A stretch of 64,000 nucleotides of DNA from Megascapheus bottae (lineage: Eukaryota > Chordata > Mammalia > Rodentia > Geomyidae): the NCBI GenBank assembly GCA_024803745.1, contig JANJXV010000013.1:1612001-1676000 (forward strand), read 5' to 3'. Below are positions 53,571 through 64,000 of the stretch, in pieces. Numbering within the stretch: position 1 is the stretch's first letter; every line of letters starts with the position of its first letter. A program made the position numbers and the translations under genes. The notes beneath the pieces were generated by a model that was given only the letters and a program-made list of their open reading frames with translations, was not told the origin of the DNA and did not search any database.

Positions 53571-54027
53571 AAGCAGTTTGTAGCTATGGTGCTTGCCTTT
53601 GGAGCAAGGGTGAACAGGAAAGGTCCCAGTGTTGGATAACCCCACATTAGCCAACTCTGCATTAGTCACACTCGATTTCTTATAGTAGCTCTGTGTTTCT
53701 CTTCCCACTCCTTTCTTCTTGGATTGCCCCCTGGATTGCCCCTAGAACTCTATAATATTTGACCCTATGCCAAGGAATGCAGTATTCTATAGCTGCAATT
53801 CCCAAAGTCAGCCATGAAGGACACACTTGTTTAAAATCCTCCAGCATTTGAGTAAACCTGGGATAATGTTATTTTTCTTAGACAAAATTATGATTCTAAT
53901 ACCTGGTTTTCTTAGAAAGTACTTATGGTTTTAGACAATCTCCTCCCACATTACAATCAGGATGACATTGCTATTCATCAGACCCCATTTTCTTTACTTC
54001 CTATTTTGTTCTGGTTTTCTTCTGATC
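53571..54027. other. No feature recognised
   Basis: Anonymous sequence. Confidence 0.5.
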
Positions 54028-54080
54028 TGAATAATAATAATAGTAATAATAATAATAATTTAAAAAAATAATAAAAATAA
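54028..54080. repeat. (AAT)n microsatellite, imperfect
   Basis: AAT units with a TAG interruption and an A run. Confidence 0.9.
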
Positions 54081-55332
54081 CCAGTTCATTACCATGCAGG
54101 CTTACCACAGGTAAGACCTCAAACATGGTTTAGTTGAATTATGATGGATTGAACCTGGATGTCTTAAGTCTCTAGAAATCTAGACACCTCATGAACAAGA
54201 ATTATCCACCAATTATGGTACCAAATGTGTACACTTCCTCTGGCTCTAGGTTCACTTTACTTGATCTATGCAAATTAACCAAATAACCTATTCCACTCTG
54301 AAGAGGTCACAGTGTAGCCAAAAAAATATTTCAAGGATATGCAGCATTTTTTGGAATTTGTGAGCAGTCTTAAGAGAGTGGCTTTAATGGAACAATCTTC
54401 TTTTGAAGCCTATTTCTCATTTCATTAGTTGAACATTAGTTCAAGGCTTTGTATTTGTCTTTTATAATACATATTCCATCTCCTGGGAGATAATGATAAT
54501 AACATAGGAATACTTTTTTAAAATAAAAAAGTTACAGAACTGTAAGATGTAAGACTCTTCTCTCCCTCACTGTCATTTAGAAATTTCTCTTCATGCCTCC
54601 ACAGAGCTATACAGAGCATAACATGGGTTACATTATATTGTAATTGTGCAATTACTTGCCTATTTCTTTGTTAGATGAGAGTGCCTGAAAGGAAGGTTGT
54701 AATTTTCCAGAATTCAGTTCCTAGTCTTGTGTCTTGAACCATCGATGCTCCTAGAAGCCTTAAGGAAGAAAAAGGGAAGGGAAGGAAAAGGTCAAAAGAG
54801 AGCTAAGAGACAGTATCCTGATTGTCATTAGTTTGATTGAGATTATTACCTTTGCTTGTTAGGATTTGTTGTCTAGAAACTCTCCATCTTACAGAGTTTA
54901 TAGAAGGCTGTCAGATCTACCCAGATAGATAGTCTTGCCTCCAAAATGAGGCTGTTAGTAGGTCTTAATCCAAGCTGACTAGCGTGCACAGAAGATGAAG
55001 AACATTGGCTAGAGATATGCTAGAAGGCATCCATCTGCATACCAAGGGAAGAGGTCTCAGAAGAAGCCAAGCCTTGTGATAAGATTCTGGCCCTGATATT
55101 TGGACATCTAGCTTCTATAAGAAAACAAAGCTTGCTATTTAGACCACTCAGTGTATCACTGGATATGACAGCCTCAAGAAACTATTCTTAGCAGTAGTAC
55201 TGCTCTCTATCTAAAATCACAGATTAATTGTGGTTTTTTCCAATGCTCAGTAAATAATAACTCTTCAAGTTTTAAATTGAGAAATTAATTGGATAAATGA
55301 ATGCTTTACAAAATGCAAAGAACGTATTATAA
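54081..55332. other. No gene recognised (1.25 kb)
   Basis: No nameable repeat and no coding frame. Confidence 0.55.
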
Positions 55333-55435
55333 TGTCAGGCACCAATGGCTCACACCTATAATCCTAGATACTCAGAAGGCAGAGATCTGAGAATTTTGGT
55401 TTGAAATCAGTACCATTAGGAAAATACCTGAGGTC
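55333..55435 (+). mobile_element. B1-like left arm only
   Basis: 'tgtcaggcaccaatggctcacacctataatcctagatactcagaaggcagagatctgag' ends without a Geo arm. It is either 3'-truncated or a monomer. Confidence 0.75.
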
Positions 55436-55892
55436 CTTCTGTAAAAATAAATGTATAGGAAGAAGTTAAATTTTACAAAGAAATATACCCGTATGCTCCT
55501 GTTCAAATCATACTGGTCACTATGAGACCCAAGATGTGGAGGTCTAATCTCAATAATCACTTTTCCAGAGAAAAAGATAGAGAAACAAAAGTATCTCTCT
55601 TGATTCTTCTGCTCAGAAGCAGCCATATGCTATATTTATTCAGATTGCACAAGGAAAAGTAAATCATAGGCAAGTGCCCGACAAGAGAGTGGGTGGCTGT
55701 ATAATTTTTTTCTGAAGCAGAAAGAGTAAAAAATGAAATCTTTGCCAGTAGTTGATTGATGATCATAGCCCAGATGGTTTAGTATACTCACAAAATTGGA
55801 TTGTGTTCATGGGTAAAAGAAATTGTAAAAAAAAAAAAATCCAAATCTCTCGGGACCAGTAAACTCTGCTTCAGAATAATCAATTTTATCTG
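55436..55892. other. No feature recognised
   Basis: Anonymous sequence. Confidence 0.5.
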
Positions 55893-56098
55893 AAGAAGAG
55901 AAAAAGGAGGAGGAAAAAAATGGTAGAAGGTAAAGGAGAAGAAAGAGGAATTAGAGAAGAAAAGAAGGAAGAGCGAAGGAGGAAAGGTAGAGAAAAAATA
56001 GGAAAGAGAAGAGAGAAGGGAAGACAAGAAAAAGAAGAAAAAGAGGAGGAAAGGAAAAGAAAGAGAAAGAGGGGGAGGGGGAGGAGGAGAAGGAGGAG
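55893..56098. repeat. ~205-bp polypurine tract
   Basis: Irregular GAA/GGA/GAGG mixture, almost free of pyrimidines on the plus strand. The plus-strand frame through it encodes a Glu/Lys/Arg-rich artefact. Confidence 0.93.
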
Positions 56099-56394
56099 TA
56101 GTAACAGCTTATCTTGTAATTAGAATGTTAACTTTTGATGGAAGGAGTAACTCTAAATAGGAACACTTAGATGGATATGTTAAATTGTAACTCCCTTGAA
56201 CAGCTTTTGAAGTTCCAAACAAATAAAGTATTTTTAAAGGAGGTATTTCCTGCATAGAAAGCAGGAAAGATATTTCCTTCTCTCTCCTTTAACCTTGTTA
56301 ATACTAAAATAAACTCCTTCCCCACACTCTAAATCACAGAAAGCTGAAAGCCCGTTAACCACGTTTGCTTTTGAGATATTTAACTTAAGCCCAT
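56099..56394. other. No feature recognised
   Basis: Anonymous sequence. Confidence 0.5.
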
Positions 56395-56472
56395 TTATTC
56401 TCTTGCTCTCCCTTTCTCTCCCCCTCCCTCCCTCTCCCTCTCTCTCCATCATTCTCTCTCTCCCCCCTTGTT
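56395..56472. repeat. (CT)n/C-rich polypyrimidine tract
   Basis: CTCT and CCCT units over about 75 bases. Confidence 0.9.
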
Positions 56473-56739
56473 TTGCCAAAGAAGGAAGGAGGGGAAAAAA
56501 GAAAACAAAGTAAACTTCTGAAACACTTCAAGAAATGATACAGACTGAAAAAGATTTTCAGAAAATGTCCAAATTAGTATATGAAATGACTCTATGTCCA
56601 TTGAGAAAGAAACTTTTTAAGATTACTCAATATTCCAAGTCCCTGAGTTACTCTTGTTTTTAGCTTCTTCAATAGTTGACTGTACTTGACTGGTTGAGAT
56701 TTAGACAGATAAGGGGTCTTTCAGAAAGCCTTTGAAAAA

Positions 56740-56886
56740 ATGAGAAAGAGAAAGAGATAGAAAAATGGGGAGGGGAGTATAGTTGAGGGGAGAGGAAAGG
56801 GAGGGGGGAGGAGAAAAACAAATAGACAAAGACAAGAGGGGAGGAGAAGAGAATAATAGGAGGGAGAAAGAAAGAGGAGAGATTAC
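56740..56886. repeat. ~145-bp polypurine tract
   Basis: GA/GGGA/GGAGA units with a few pyrimidine interruptions. Confidence 0.9.
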
Positions 56887-59354
56887 TGAGAGAAAGCCTT
56901 GAAACATAAGAAGAGATATTTGATATGACCACCTAATTATAGTATTGTTTTATCAGCTTATATATGTCTGTAATATCCAAGTGTATACCATTTGTTCTAG
57001 GAAAGGAACAAATGAATCTTTTCATTAATTGGTGGGGAATAGGAAAAGAAACTTTCCTGGTTCCTGGCCAATAATTCACAAATAATTGTCACTGCTTCTA
57101 TTACCTAGACAGAGACACTAAGGTTCAGATAGGTTGTCACCAGTACAAAAGCCACTGTGACTTTCCCTACTGAACTGCCACTTTCTGAATCCACATTTCC
57201 CATGTTATTTCTATGTATTTCAGATGCCTTCCTTTCTGTTTACTTTCAGAATGTTGTAATCAGAGTCAGGGAAGTCCCCAGTGTGTTTCATGCTCCAGAA
57301 ACAATTGGCACACAACCTTTCCCAGGCCCTTCACTTGCTTTTTAAAGGGTTCAGATAGCTCTTACTAGTTCATTTGAATCAGAACTCATATTTTTAAACA
57401 AAACATGAGGTAGTGATTGATTTCATGGAACAAGGAATCTTTCCTTCACACTGGGTGAAATGAATTGTAGCCAGGAAAAAAATGCAAATATGGGTAAAGA
57501 TCTTGCTGGAGTTGTTTGGAAATTCTACCATCACACTATGCCTTTATTCACAAGTGTTACCTCTCTGAGTCTTTAATTTAGCCACCAGATATTTGCTATT
57601 CAGAGGCGATCAACCTTGAAAAGGGCCTGGAAAAAGTAGAGCAAACAGTTTCCAAAACAGAGGCATGAGGAAGAGGATTTCTAGTGTTGAAAGAGAAATC
57701 CATGAGTATTCCCATATACTTCTTACTAGCTCAGAGATGAATCACTTACTTTGGTTTTGGTTTTCTTCCTATCATTCACTTATTCTGAAACTCTGAAAGT
57801 TAAAACTCCTATAAATGTTTCCCTCATGACTTCTCTTTTCCTACAGTTTGCTGAATCCTTTTCTTTTGTATGTAGAATATGACCTCTTTCATTTGGTGCT
57901 CAGTAGCACTTGAATCCAAGATTCACCTAAGTGTAACTAGAACTAGAGCCAAGCCAAATATATAGCAAGACATAACTTGCAAAGGAAATAAATACCTGTC
58001 AGAATTTTCTCAATAATTCAGTTAACAATAGTCAAAAAAACCCAAAAGAGAACAGCTACTTTCTATTCAGCTTTAATCTTGCTCTTATTTTCACATGGCT
58101 TCTTATCACAAAGCAAGTACTTGGATTTAATTTCCTTGTTGGTACTTGCTCCTCTCTCTTTGTGCCTCTCTCCCAATGTTGCAATTCCTTGCCTCAGCCT
58201 CTTCATCCTCTTAAGCAAGCATCTGTGGGAATTTCCACAACTGTATTTCTAGAGAATAACTAATGTTGATGGCTGAATCAGAAGCAACTGTGAAGTATCT
58301 AGATGTATGAAAACAGCTAATTAATTTTCAATAACATCAGTATCTATTATAGTTGTTAATGCTTACACCATTCCAAAAAATATATTGTGTCCATTGAACA
58401 GGTAGACAAATTTTTCTTGCCATTTATTGTCATATGTTATACAGCAATTTACATACCATTCACATTTAATTGGGTATCATAAGTAACTAAAGTTGACTTA
58501 GACCATATAGGGTATGTATATATCATTTTCAAATAATATTAGGTTGTGAATGAAGGTATTAAATACTCACAGATTGTTCAGGAATTCTGGAAGCAATCCC
58601 CCACAACCACTTATGGCTGAATGTACATAAGAGGTATAAGAAGCTAAATCTTATAGGTGACTTTAGTAAGTAGAAACAACCTTGGTGGGGGATTTTGTCA
58701 TGGTTTTATATGCTCCATGCTCTACACATTGAGAATTGATCATAGCTCAACAAATTCCTATAAAAATCATTAGGAGCCACTGTGATATCAACATGGATAG
58801 AGAAAGAAAAAAAAGACCTGATGCTTTTCAGAGTCCGATGAAAAGTAAAATAACCTGCACCCATATTGGTGACTCCAGAGGGAGACAACTTGCCAAATGG
58901 AATCAACAATGGTTGTTAGAGAGGAACAGGAAGTGACTCGTGAGGTTGCATTTTGTAATGTAGACATGCTTCTCTTGTATAATTCTTTGCCGTTTCTTTT
59001 TGTTATTTGCACGTGTTCTGTGTGCATAACTATGCCTTTAATGCATTATTTTAATAAAAATGTGCATGAAGATTCCTTATGCTAATTACATAGATGTGGC
59101 TCTGATTCTCCCAGTATCATTTCTAAAATTCACCCACGTGGTGTTTACTATGTGAGCACCTCATCACACACCAGGGGAAAGAAAGTAAAAACGAATGAGA
59201 GGCTTCTTTATATAAGGAGACCTGTATATCAGGCAGGGATCGGGATTTTGATTTTTAAGTCACAGGGCAGAAGAGAAATTTCTTAACCACCATAGCTCTG
59301 AAAATGAATCTTAATGTTGCGTGGCCTGTATTGTGTTTTCCAACACAAGATTTG
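56887..59354. other. No gene recognised (2.5 kb)
   Basis: The longest repeat-free stretch in the right half. No known family or coding frame. An AATAAA at 59051-59056 ends a slightly mRNA-like block (see findings). Confidence 0.5.
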
Positions 59355-59551
59355 AAGAAGGTGGAGGATAAGGAGAAAGAGAGATCATAAGAGAGAGAAG
59401 AAAAGAGAGAGAGGATGAGGGATAGGGGAAAGAAAAAATAGGAAGGAAGGAAGGAAGGAAGGAAGGAAGGAAGGAAGGAAGGAAGGAAGGAAGGAAGGGA
59501 GGGAGGGAGGGAGGGAGGGAGGGAGGGAGGGAGGGAGGGAGGGAGGGAGGG
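59355..59551. repeat. Purine tract with (GGAA)n then (GGGA)n
   Basis: Irregular GA-rich lead-in to 59440, about 15 GGAA units, then about 13 GGGA units, with a sharp change of unit at about 59498. Confidence 0.97.
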
Positions 59552-59555
59552 AAAT

Positions 59556-60148
59556 CAGTGAAGGAGAAAAGAAACTAAAATGGCTTGTTTTTTGCCATAT
59601 TGGTGCCTCACTCTTGTCAAGCAAGTACCTTCTCACTCTGTTAGAATCTTAGAGCCTACTGTAACATGCTAGATTTGAGACAAATTCTACATAGCTTTTA
59701 GCCCAATCATCTCACTTAATAAGTGAGAATGAAAGTAACAAAAGAAGTGACATAGACACATTTGAAAATGCAGATGAAGGAGGCCAACTTTCTGACTAAC
59801 TTCCTGTTCTCACCACTCATGGTTTCCAGTTGCCCCAGACAGACAAAATATTCTCATGTGGTTTTTAATCAAATTATATACTTCATTTTTTTTTCTTTTC
59901 CATGAGTCAGTCTTCTTGCTAAGTGACCTTTTCTCAAACTTCTAGCTATTTCTCTTTTTTTATTAAAGATTTTTCTGATGGATTTAGCTTTCCTAACCCT
60001 TCTCTTGATCAATAAGGAACAAAACGAAACAGTGCACTAATAAAATAGGGATTGGAATGATTTGAATTAATATGTAAAAGAGATAGAAAGGAAAGGTCCT
60101 AGGCTGTTGAGGAAACTAAACAGTATCTACAAGACAGAGCCCAACAAG
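59556..60148. other. No feature recognised
   Basis: Anonymous sequence. Confidence 0.5.
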
Positions 60149-60161
60149 AACACCTAAGAGG

Positions 60162-60376
60162 CAAGTCAGGAGTGTGGCCTAGTACCAGAGTGCTTGCCTA
60201 GCAGGCACAAAGCCCTGTATTCGATTCCTGGATACTACATACACAGAAAAAGCCAGAAGTGGTGCTATGGTTCAAGCGGTAGAACACTATCCTTGAGGAA
60301 GCTCAAAGACAATACCCAGGCCTCGAGTTCAAGCCCCAGAACTGGCCAAAAAAAAAAAAAAAGGAAAGAAAAAGAA
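60162..60376 (+). mobile_element. IDL-Geo dimeric SINE
   Basis: aacacctaagagg (60149-60161) and aacacctatgagg (60377-60389) flank it. The left arm is 'caagtcaggagtgtggcctagtaccagagtgcttgcctagcagg'; B box 'tattcgattc'. It has a long A tail. Confidence 0.93.
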
Positions 60377-60604
60377 AACACCTATGAGGTCTAAAGATGA
60401 GGCCCAGAGGAATAAAATCAATACCATAAGATGGCTTATCTGAAAAATGTGTCAAAACAATCAATGTAACCAATTTGGCAGATTCATTCAAACATGCAGC
60501 TGTGTAACTAACACTTAAGAAATACATTTCTTTTTACTTATTATATACTAGATAACAGGCCTATGGTATAAAGAAACAAATTCTCAAAAATGTTGTGCTC
60601 CAAA

Positions 60605-60822
60605 CTGTGTGCCCATAGCTTAAGCTTGTGATTCTAGCTCATCAGGAGGCTAAGATACTGGTATGGAGCCAACCCAGTGGAGGAAAAAGAGACTCAGCTC
60701 CAGTTAACCAAAAAACCCAAAAGTGGAGCTACAGCTCAAATGCTAGAGTGCTAGCCTTGAGTTGAAAAGCCAAGGTCCAGTGCTCAGGCCCTAAATTAAG
60801 CTCAAGTACCGACATAAAAGAA
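60605..60822 (+). mobile_element. B1-Geo dimeric SINE, diverged
   Basis: 'agcttaagcttgtgattctagctcatcaggaggctaagatactgg', 'ctccagttaacca' and 'gtggagctacagctcaaatgctagagtgctagccttgag'. Confidence 0.85.
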
Positions 60823-60896
60823 TTTCAGCTTCAGAGATGAAGAGTTATTAAAGACAACTGTCAAAGTATTTGGTGATGAAAAAGGTGTGGATTTGA

Positions 60897-60995
60897 GGCT
60901 GCTATGTAGTAGCTCAGTTGGAGAACACTTATCTCAAATGTATCAGGCTTGTGAGTCAATTCTCAGAGCTTCCAAAACAAAGCAAAACAGTGAGA
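60897..60995 (+). mobile_element. Monomeric ID-type SINE, old
   Basis: 'gaggctgctatgtagtagctcagttggagaacacttatctcaaatgtatcagg' and 'gagtcaattctcag' before an A-rich tail. No Geo arm. Confidence 0.65.
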
Positions 60996-61663
60996 AATAG
61001 TGGTGATTAAGTTTATTTCAAAATTTTCATCAAGTAGGTGTTTAAAGAAAGCTAGTTCAAACCTTGCTTCTATTAAAAGAGTCAGAACAAATGGCTTCCC
61101 ATACTCTTTAACTCTTATGATAATTCTATCCTTCTAACTCCTCTATGCTTCAGAGTATGTTGCTTAAATTGTGTGCAGTGAAAAATCTTAGGTTCCTATT
61201 TTGACTTCTACTAGAGCTGGGCCCAAAACTACTTACTAGGGTTATGAAAGAAGCTTTTAAAGGAATGCAGAAATCATACGAGAAAACTGGAGACTCATTC
61301 TCTACTTGCTACTTGAAACCCTCAGTGCCCTGAGAATGAAACTGAGAGTGATCAGATAGAAAATACCCCTACAAGAATCAGGGACTCATCAATGCAGCAA
61401 CATTGAGGAGACAACAGGGGAAGTATGCTGATCTTACTACATACCAGTCGGTACTCCCGGAAAATGTTTCAGCTGATTTCAGCTGTGTCTGGGTTAGCCT
61501 CTCTTTCGGGGAAATCTTGGTGGCATAACTGTGAATTGTTATAGCTCACTTGTCTGAGAAGTGGTCACAGAAGGCCTGTCACCATCTCTCTGTCCTCAGA
61601 AATTCTGTAAAAGTATGAGCAAGACTATCTCATAACTAAGGAAGATTTTTACTGGTTAAAAAT
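60996..61663. other. No feature recognised
   Basis: Anonymous sequence. Confidence 0.5.
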
Positions 61664-61871
61664 GGCCTGGGAGTTTAGCCTAGTGATAGAGTGCTTGTCT
61701 AGCATGCACGAAGACCCGGGTTCGATTCCGCAATACCACATACATAGGGAAAAAAAGCCAGAAACTGTAATGTGGCTCATGTGGTAGAGTTCTAGCCTTG
61801 AGAAAGCCCAAGGACAGTGCCCAGGCCCTGGGTTCAAGGCCCAGGACTGGCAAAAAGAAAAAAAAAAAAAG
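61664..61871 (+). mobile_element. IDL-Geo dimeric SINE
   Basis: 'ggcctgggagtttagcctagtgatagagtgcttgtctagcatgcacgaagacc', a perfect B box 'gggttcgattc' and a complete Geo arm with A tail. The target-site duplication is unclear. Confidence 0.92.
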
Positions 61872-61876
61872 CATGG

Positions 61877-61985
61877 CCTAGCCGGCACCGGTGGCTTATG
61901 CCTGTAAATCCTAGCTACTCAGGAGGCTAAGATTTGAGGATCACAGTTCAAAGACAGTCCAGGCACCAAAGACCCTGAGACTCTT
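61877..61985 (+). mobile_element. B1-Geo SINE, left portion (host of chimeric L1)
   Basis: 'ggcctagccggcaccggtggcttatgcctgtaaatcctagctactcaggaggctaagatttgagg' runs to 'aagaccctgagactctt', where the insertion begins. Three CpGs in the first 20 bases suggest a young host. Confidence 0.92.
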
Positions 61986-62624
61986 TTTTTTTCCATTTTA
62001 TTTTTTTATTATCGAGGTAATGTATAGAGGGTTATAGTTACATTCTCCAGATAGTAGGTGCATTACTTCTCACACATTGATAACCCTTCTTAAGTTTTTT
62101 GTCCCCATTCCCCCCCTTCCCAATCATCTTGTTTGCCTCCCTTCCTTTTCCTATTTCAAATAAACAAATAAACATACATACCATACACCAAATAAGAAAG
62201 TCAGACACAGTAACAATATGAGATTAACCAAAGGGCAACAAAGGAGAAGAGAAATAACATAGTACATTAAGAACAACAATCATACAAGATAAAGCTCTTG
62301 TTTCCATATCCTAGAGATCCTTCCATTTAGTCTCATCCTATATGACCTTATGTATCTAGGTTTTGAGCTATTGTAATCCTCTGCTAGGAGGATTACTACA
62401 AATGAGGGAAACCATTGAGCATCTTTTCCTTTGATCTGGCTTACTTCACTTAACATGATTTTTTTCCAAGTCTTTCTTTTACCTTACAAATGGGGCGATG
62501 TCATTCTTTCTGATGGCAGCATAGAATTCCATTGCATCACAAAATATTAAAAGTATTGTCTCCCTATATTAAAAAAATTTTGCCAGTCCTGGGACTCAAA
62601 CTCAGGGCCTGAGCACTGTCCTTG
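61986..62624 (-). mobile_element. Chimeric L1 3' end plus SINE fragment, antisense
   Basis: A perfect 17-base duplication aagaccctgagactctt (61969-61985, 62625-62641) brackets three parts. 61986-62534 is the reversed L1 3' UTR and ORF2 end. 62535-62580 is about 45 bases that I cannot assign. 62581-62624 is a reversed Geo-arm SINE end ('gccagtcctgggactcaaactcagggcctgagcactgtcc'). One duplication round all three implies a single integration of a composite RNA, reading SINE end, spacer, L1 on the minus strand. Confidence 0.88.
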
Positions 62625-62641
62625 AAGACCCTGAGACTCTT

Positions 62642-62745
62642 ATCTTCAATTAATCACCAGAAAATCAGAAGTGGAGTTGTGGCTGAAGGGGTATGGCACT
62701 AGCTTTGAGCTAAAGAGCTCAGTCCCATGATGGACCAAAAAAAAA
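62642..62745 (+). mobile_element. B1-Geo SINE, right portion (host of chimeric L1)
   Basis: 'atcttcaattaatcaccag', 'gtggagttgtggctgaaggggtatggcactagctttgagctaaagagctcag' and 'gtcccatgatggacc' complete the host, followed by an A tail. Confidence 0.9.
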
Positions 62746-62980
62746 AATGATGGCCTAATAATGCAGCCCACCAGAGGGGTTGAAATACAAGCAGCCTCAG
62801 TGGCAAAGGCTGCAGGACAGAGGGGGGCTGGGATTGAAGTGATACAGGTAACAGCAGGGGACACGTGACAATGCAATAAAACTAAAACAAAAATGTTTCT
62901 TTGATAAGATTAGCAGTCTTAGTGTCAGCACGAATAGCTATTTGGGATTGTTGATCTACTCCCAATACTGTTAAAAGGTT

Positions 62981-62985
62981 TTAAG

Positions 62986-63026
<41 letters not shown>
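62981..63026. repeat. (CA)n microsatellite
   Basis: About 20 CA units ending in CGTGTGCAC. Confidence 0.96.
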
Positions 63027-63028
<2 letters not shown>

Positions 63029-63362
63029 TGCACATTTGTATTTTAATCATTTTTATTATTTTTAATTAGTCGTACAAATGGGTTACTGTTCATAAAATCA
63101 GTTTATAACTACAATACTTCTTGTTGTCACCATTAACCACTAATCTATTGGGAAATTAATTGGGTATGTCATCAGCTGGTTAAGTATGCATCAACAAGTA
63201 TCTTTTACTTACCTTTGTGGACTTTATTTCTTCTCAATACCTAAAATATCTCCTAAAATGGTGAAATATATTTATTAAAATTATAATGCACAATCTTATA
63301 GATTAAAAGCAACAATAGAGGCTTTTTATTTCTGATAAGAATTACCACAGAAGCAAAAATAA
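63027..63362. other. No feature recognised
   Basis: AT-rich anonymous sequence. Confidence 0.5.
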
Positions 63363-63531
63363 AACCAGGGCATGATGGTGCGTGCGTGTAATTCCGGTTA
63401 GCAGAAGGATGGAAACAAGAGGATTGTAGTCCAAGAGTAGCCTAGGCAAAGTATCTAAAATATTAACAAGATACTGGGGAGTGTTTAAAATGGAGACTAG
63501 ACAAAACCCTGAACTCAGTCCTCACTACTGA
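63363..63531 (+). mobile_element. B1-ID type dimeric SINE, old
   Basis: The left arm 'ccagggcatgatggtgcgtgcgtgtaattccgg', 'agaggattgtag' and 'aagagtagcctaggcaaagt' is B1-like. The right arm 'actggggagtgtttaaaatggagactagac', 'aaccctgaactcagtcctcactactg' is ID-like, not Geo-like. It is closer to the B1-dID type that I recall from several rodent families. Confidence 0.6.
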
Positions 63532-64000
63532 AAAAAAAAAGAAAGAAAATGTCCACTGTTTGTTTTACTGAATTATGAAGACACAGGGTCCATATTTCCA
63601 TGAGGAAAATATGCACAGTGTGCTGTGCTCTGTGACACAGCAGATGGAATTCTCTGAACTTACAAGCTCTTTTGCTGCTTGTAGCATTATTGGACAAACA
63701 AAAAGGAGTCACAAATCCAGTAATCAGACTGGATTTGCATGTCTGCCCCACCACTTAACCAACTTCTGTTGGAAAAGTTCTGTTTTGGGGTTTATTTTAG
63801 CATCAGTTTTGATTTTCCTTTATTTTTAAAATTATCTCTAAGTTATTGCACAAAGGGGAATTAATCCAATATGCCATTTTATGCGCAACATGCATTAAGG
63901 TCAATGCCACCCCTTCTAGAGTTCTTCCCATCACTCCACCCTGCCCACTCCTCAAGCCATATTTTCATATATTTCTATAATGGGTACCATTTCCTACCTA
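63532..64000. other. No feature recognised
   Basis: Short overlapping frames on both strands around 63515-63829 show no motif. Confidence 0.5.

Noticed and set aside
55920..56123. Lys/Glu/Arg-rich frame resembling a charged coiled coil
   Set aside because: A direct translation of a polypurine tract.

Overview
This is mammalian, almost certainly rodent, non-coding DNA. No protein-coding exon of a host gene, no functional RNA gene and no CpG island could be supported. The open reading frames present are short and fall in interspersed repeats, simple repeats or anonymous AT-rich sequence. The best lineage marker is a dimeric SINE with a tRNA-Ala/ID-like left arm and a second arm ending just before an A tail. 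It matches what I recall as the IDL-Geo SINE of Geomyoidea (kangaroo rats, pocket mice, pocket gophers). A second, more numerous SINE has a 7SL/B1-like left arm joined to the same kind of right arm; I call it B1-Geo here as a descriptive label. The geomyoid assignment rests on remembered family descriptions, so treat it as likely rather than proven.

Layout. 1-752 is an antisense L1 ORF2 fragment. 0.8-20 kb holds scattered SINEs, one MIR, a MaLR LTR (6.7-7.0 kb), an old L1 (18.6-19.2 kb) and long anonymous stretches. 20-30 kb holds several young IDL-Geo copies, a processed retrocopy with poly(A) signal, tail and target-site duplication (24.1-25.2 kb), a MaLR LTR (26.9-27.3 kb) and a triple nest of SINE, twin-primed L1 and SINE (28.2-29.3 kb). 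30-37 kb holds a further MaLR, MER20 and MER5A DNA-transposon fossils and an L1 3' end. 38-46 kb is the most L1-dense part: a sense L1 split by a solo LTR and by an IDL-Geo, several antisense L1 3' ends with clear target-site duplications, and long GGAA arrays. 46-55 kb is a SINE-rich stretch containing a MaLR interrupted by a SINE. 55-60 kb is mostly anonymous with three purine/pyrimidine-rich blocks. 60-64 kb ends with SINEs and a chimeric SINE/L1 insertion inside another SINE.

How the parts relate. The young elements all fit L1-driven target-primed reverse transcription: A tails, direct duplications of roughly 9-20 bp, 5' truncation and one 5' inversion. No genes work together here; the interest lies in the insertion history. 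The window is intergenic or deep intronic. I found no undescribed functional system. The most informative loci are the triplicated target site at 24.1-25.4 kb, the chimeric insertion at 62 kb, the nested L1 at 28 kb and the solo LTR at 38 kb.

Element boundaries were read by eye from internal copies and target-site duplications. Those without a stated duplication are good to about 10-20 bases.
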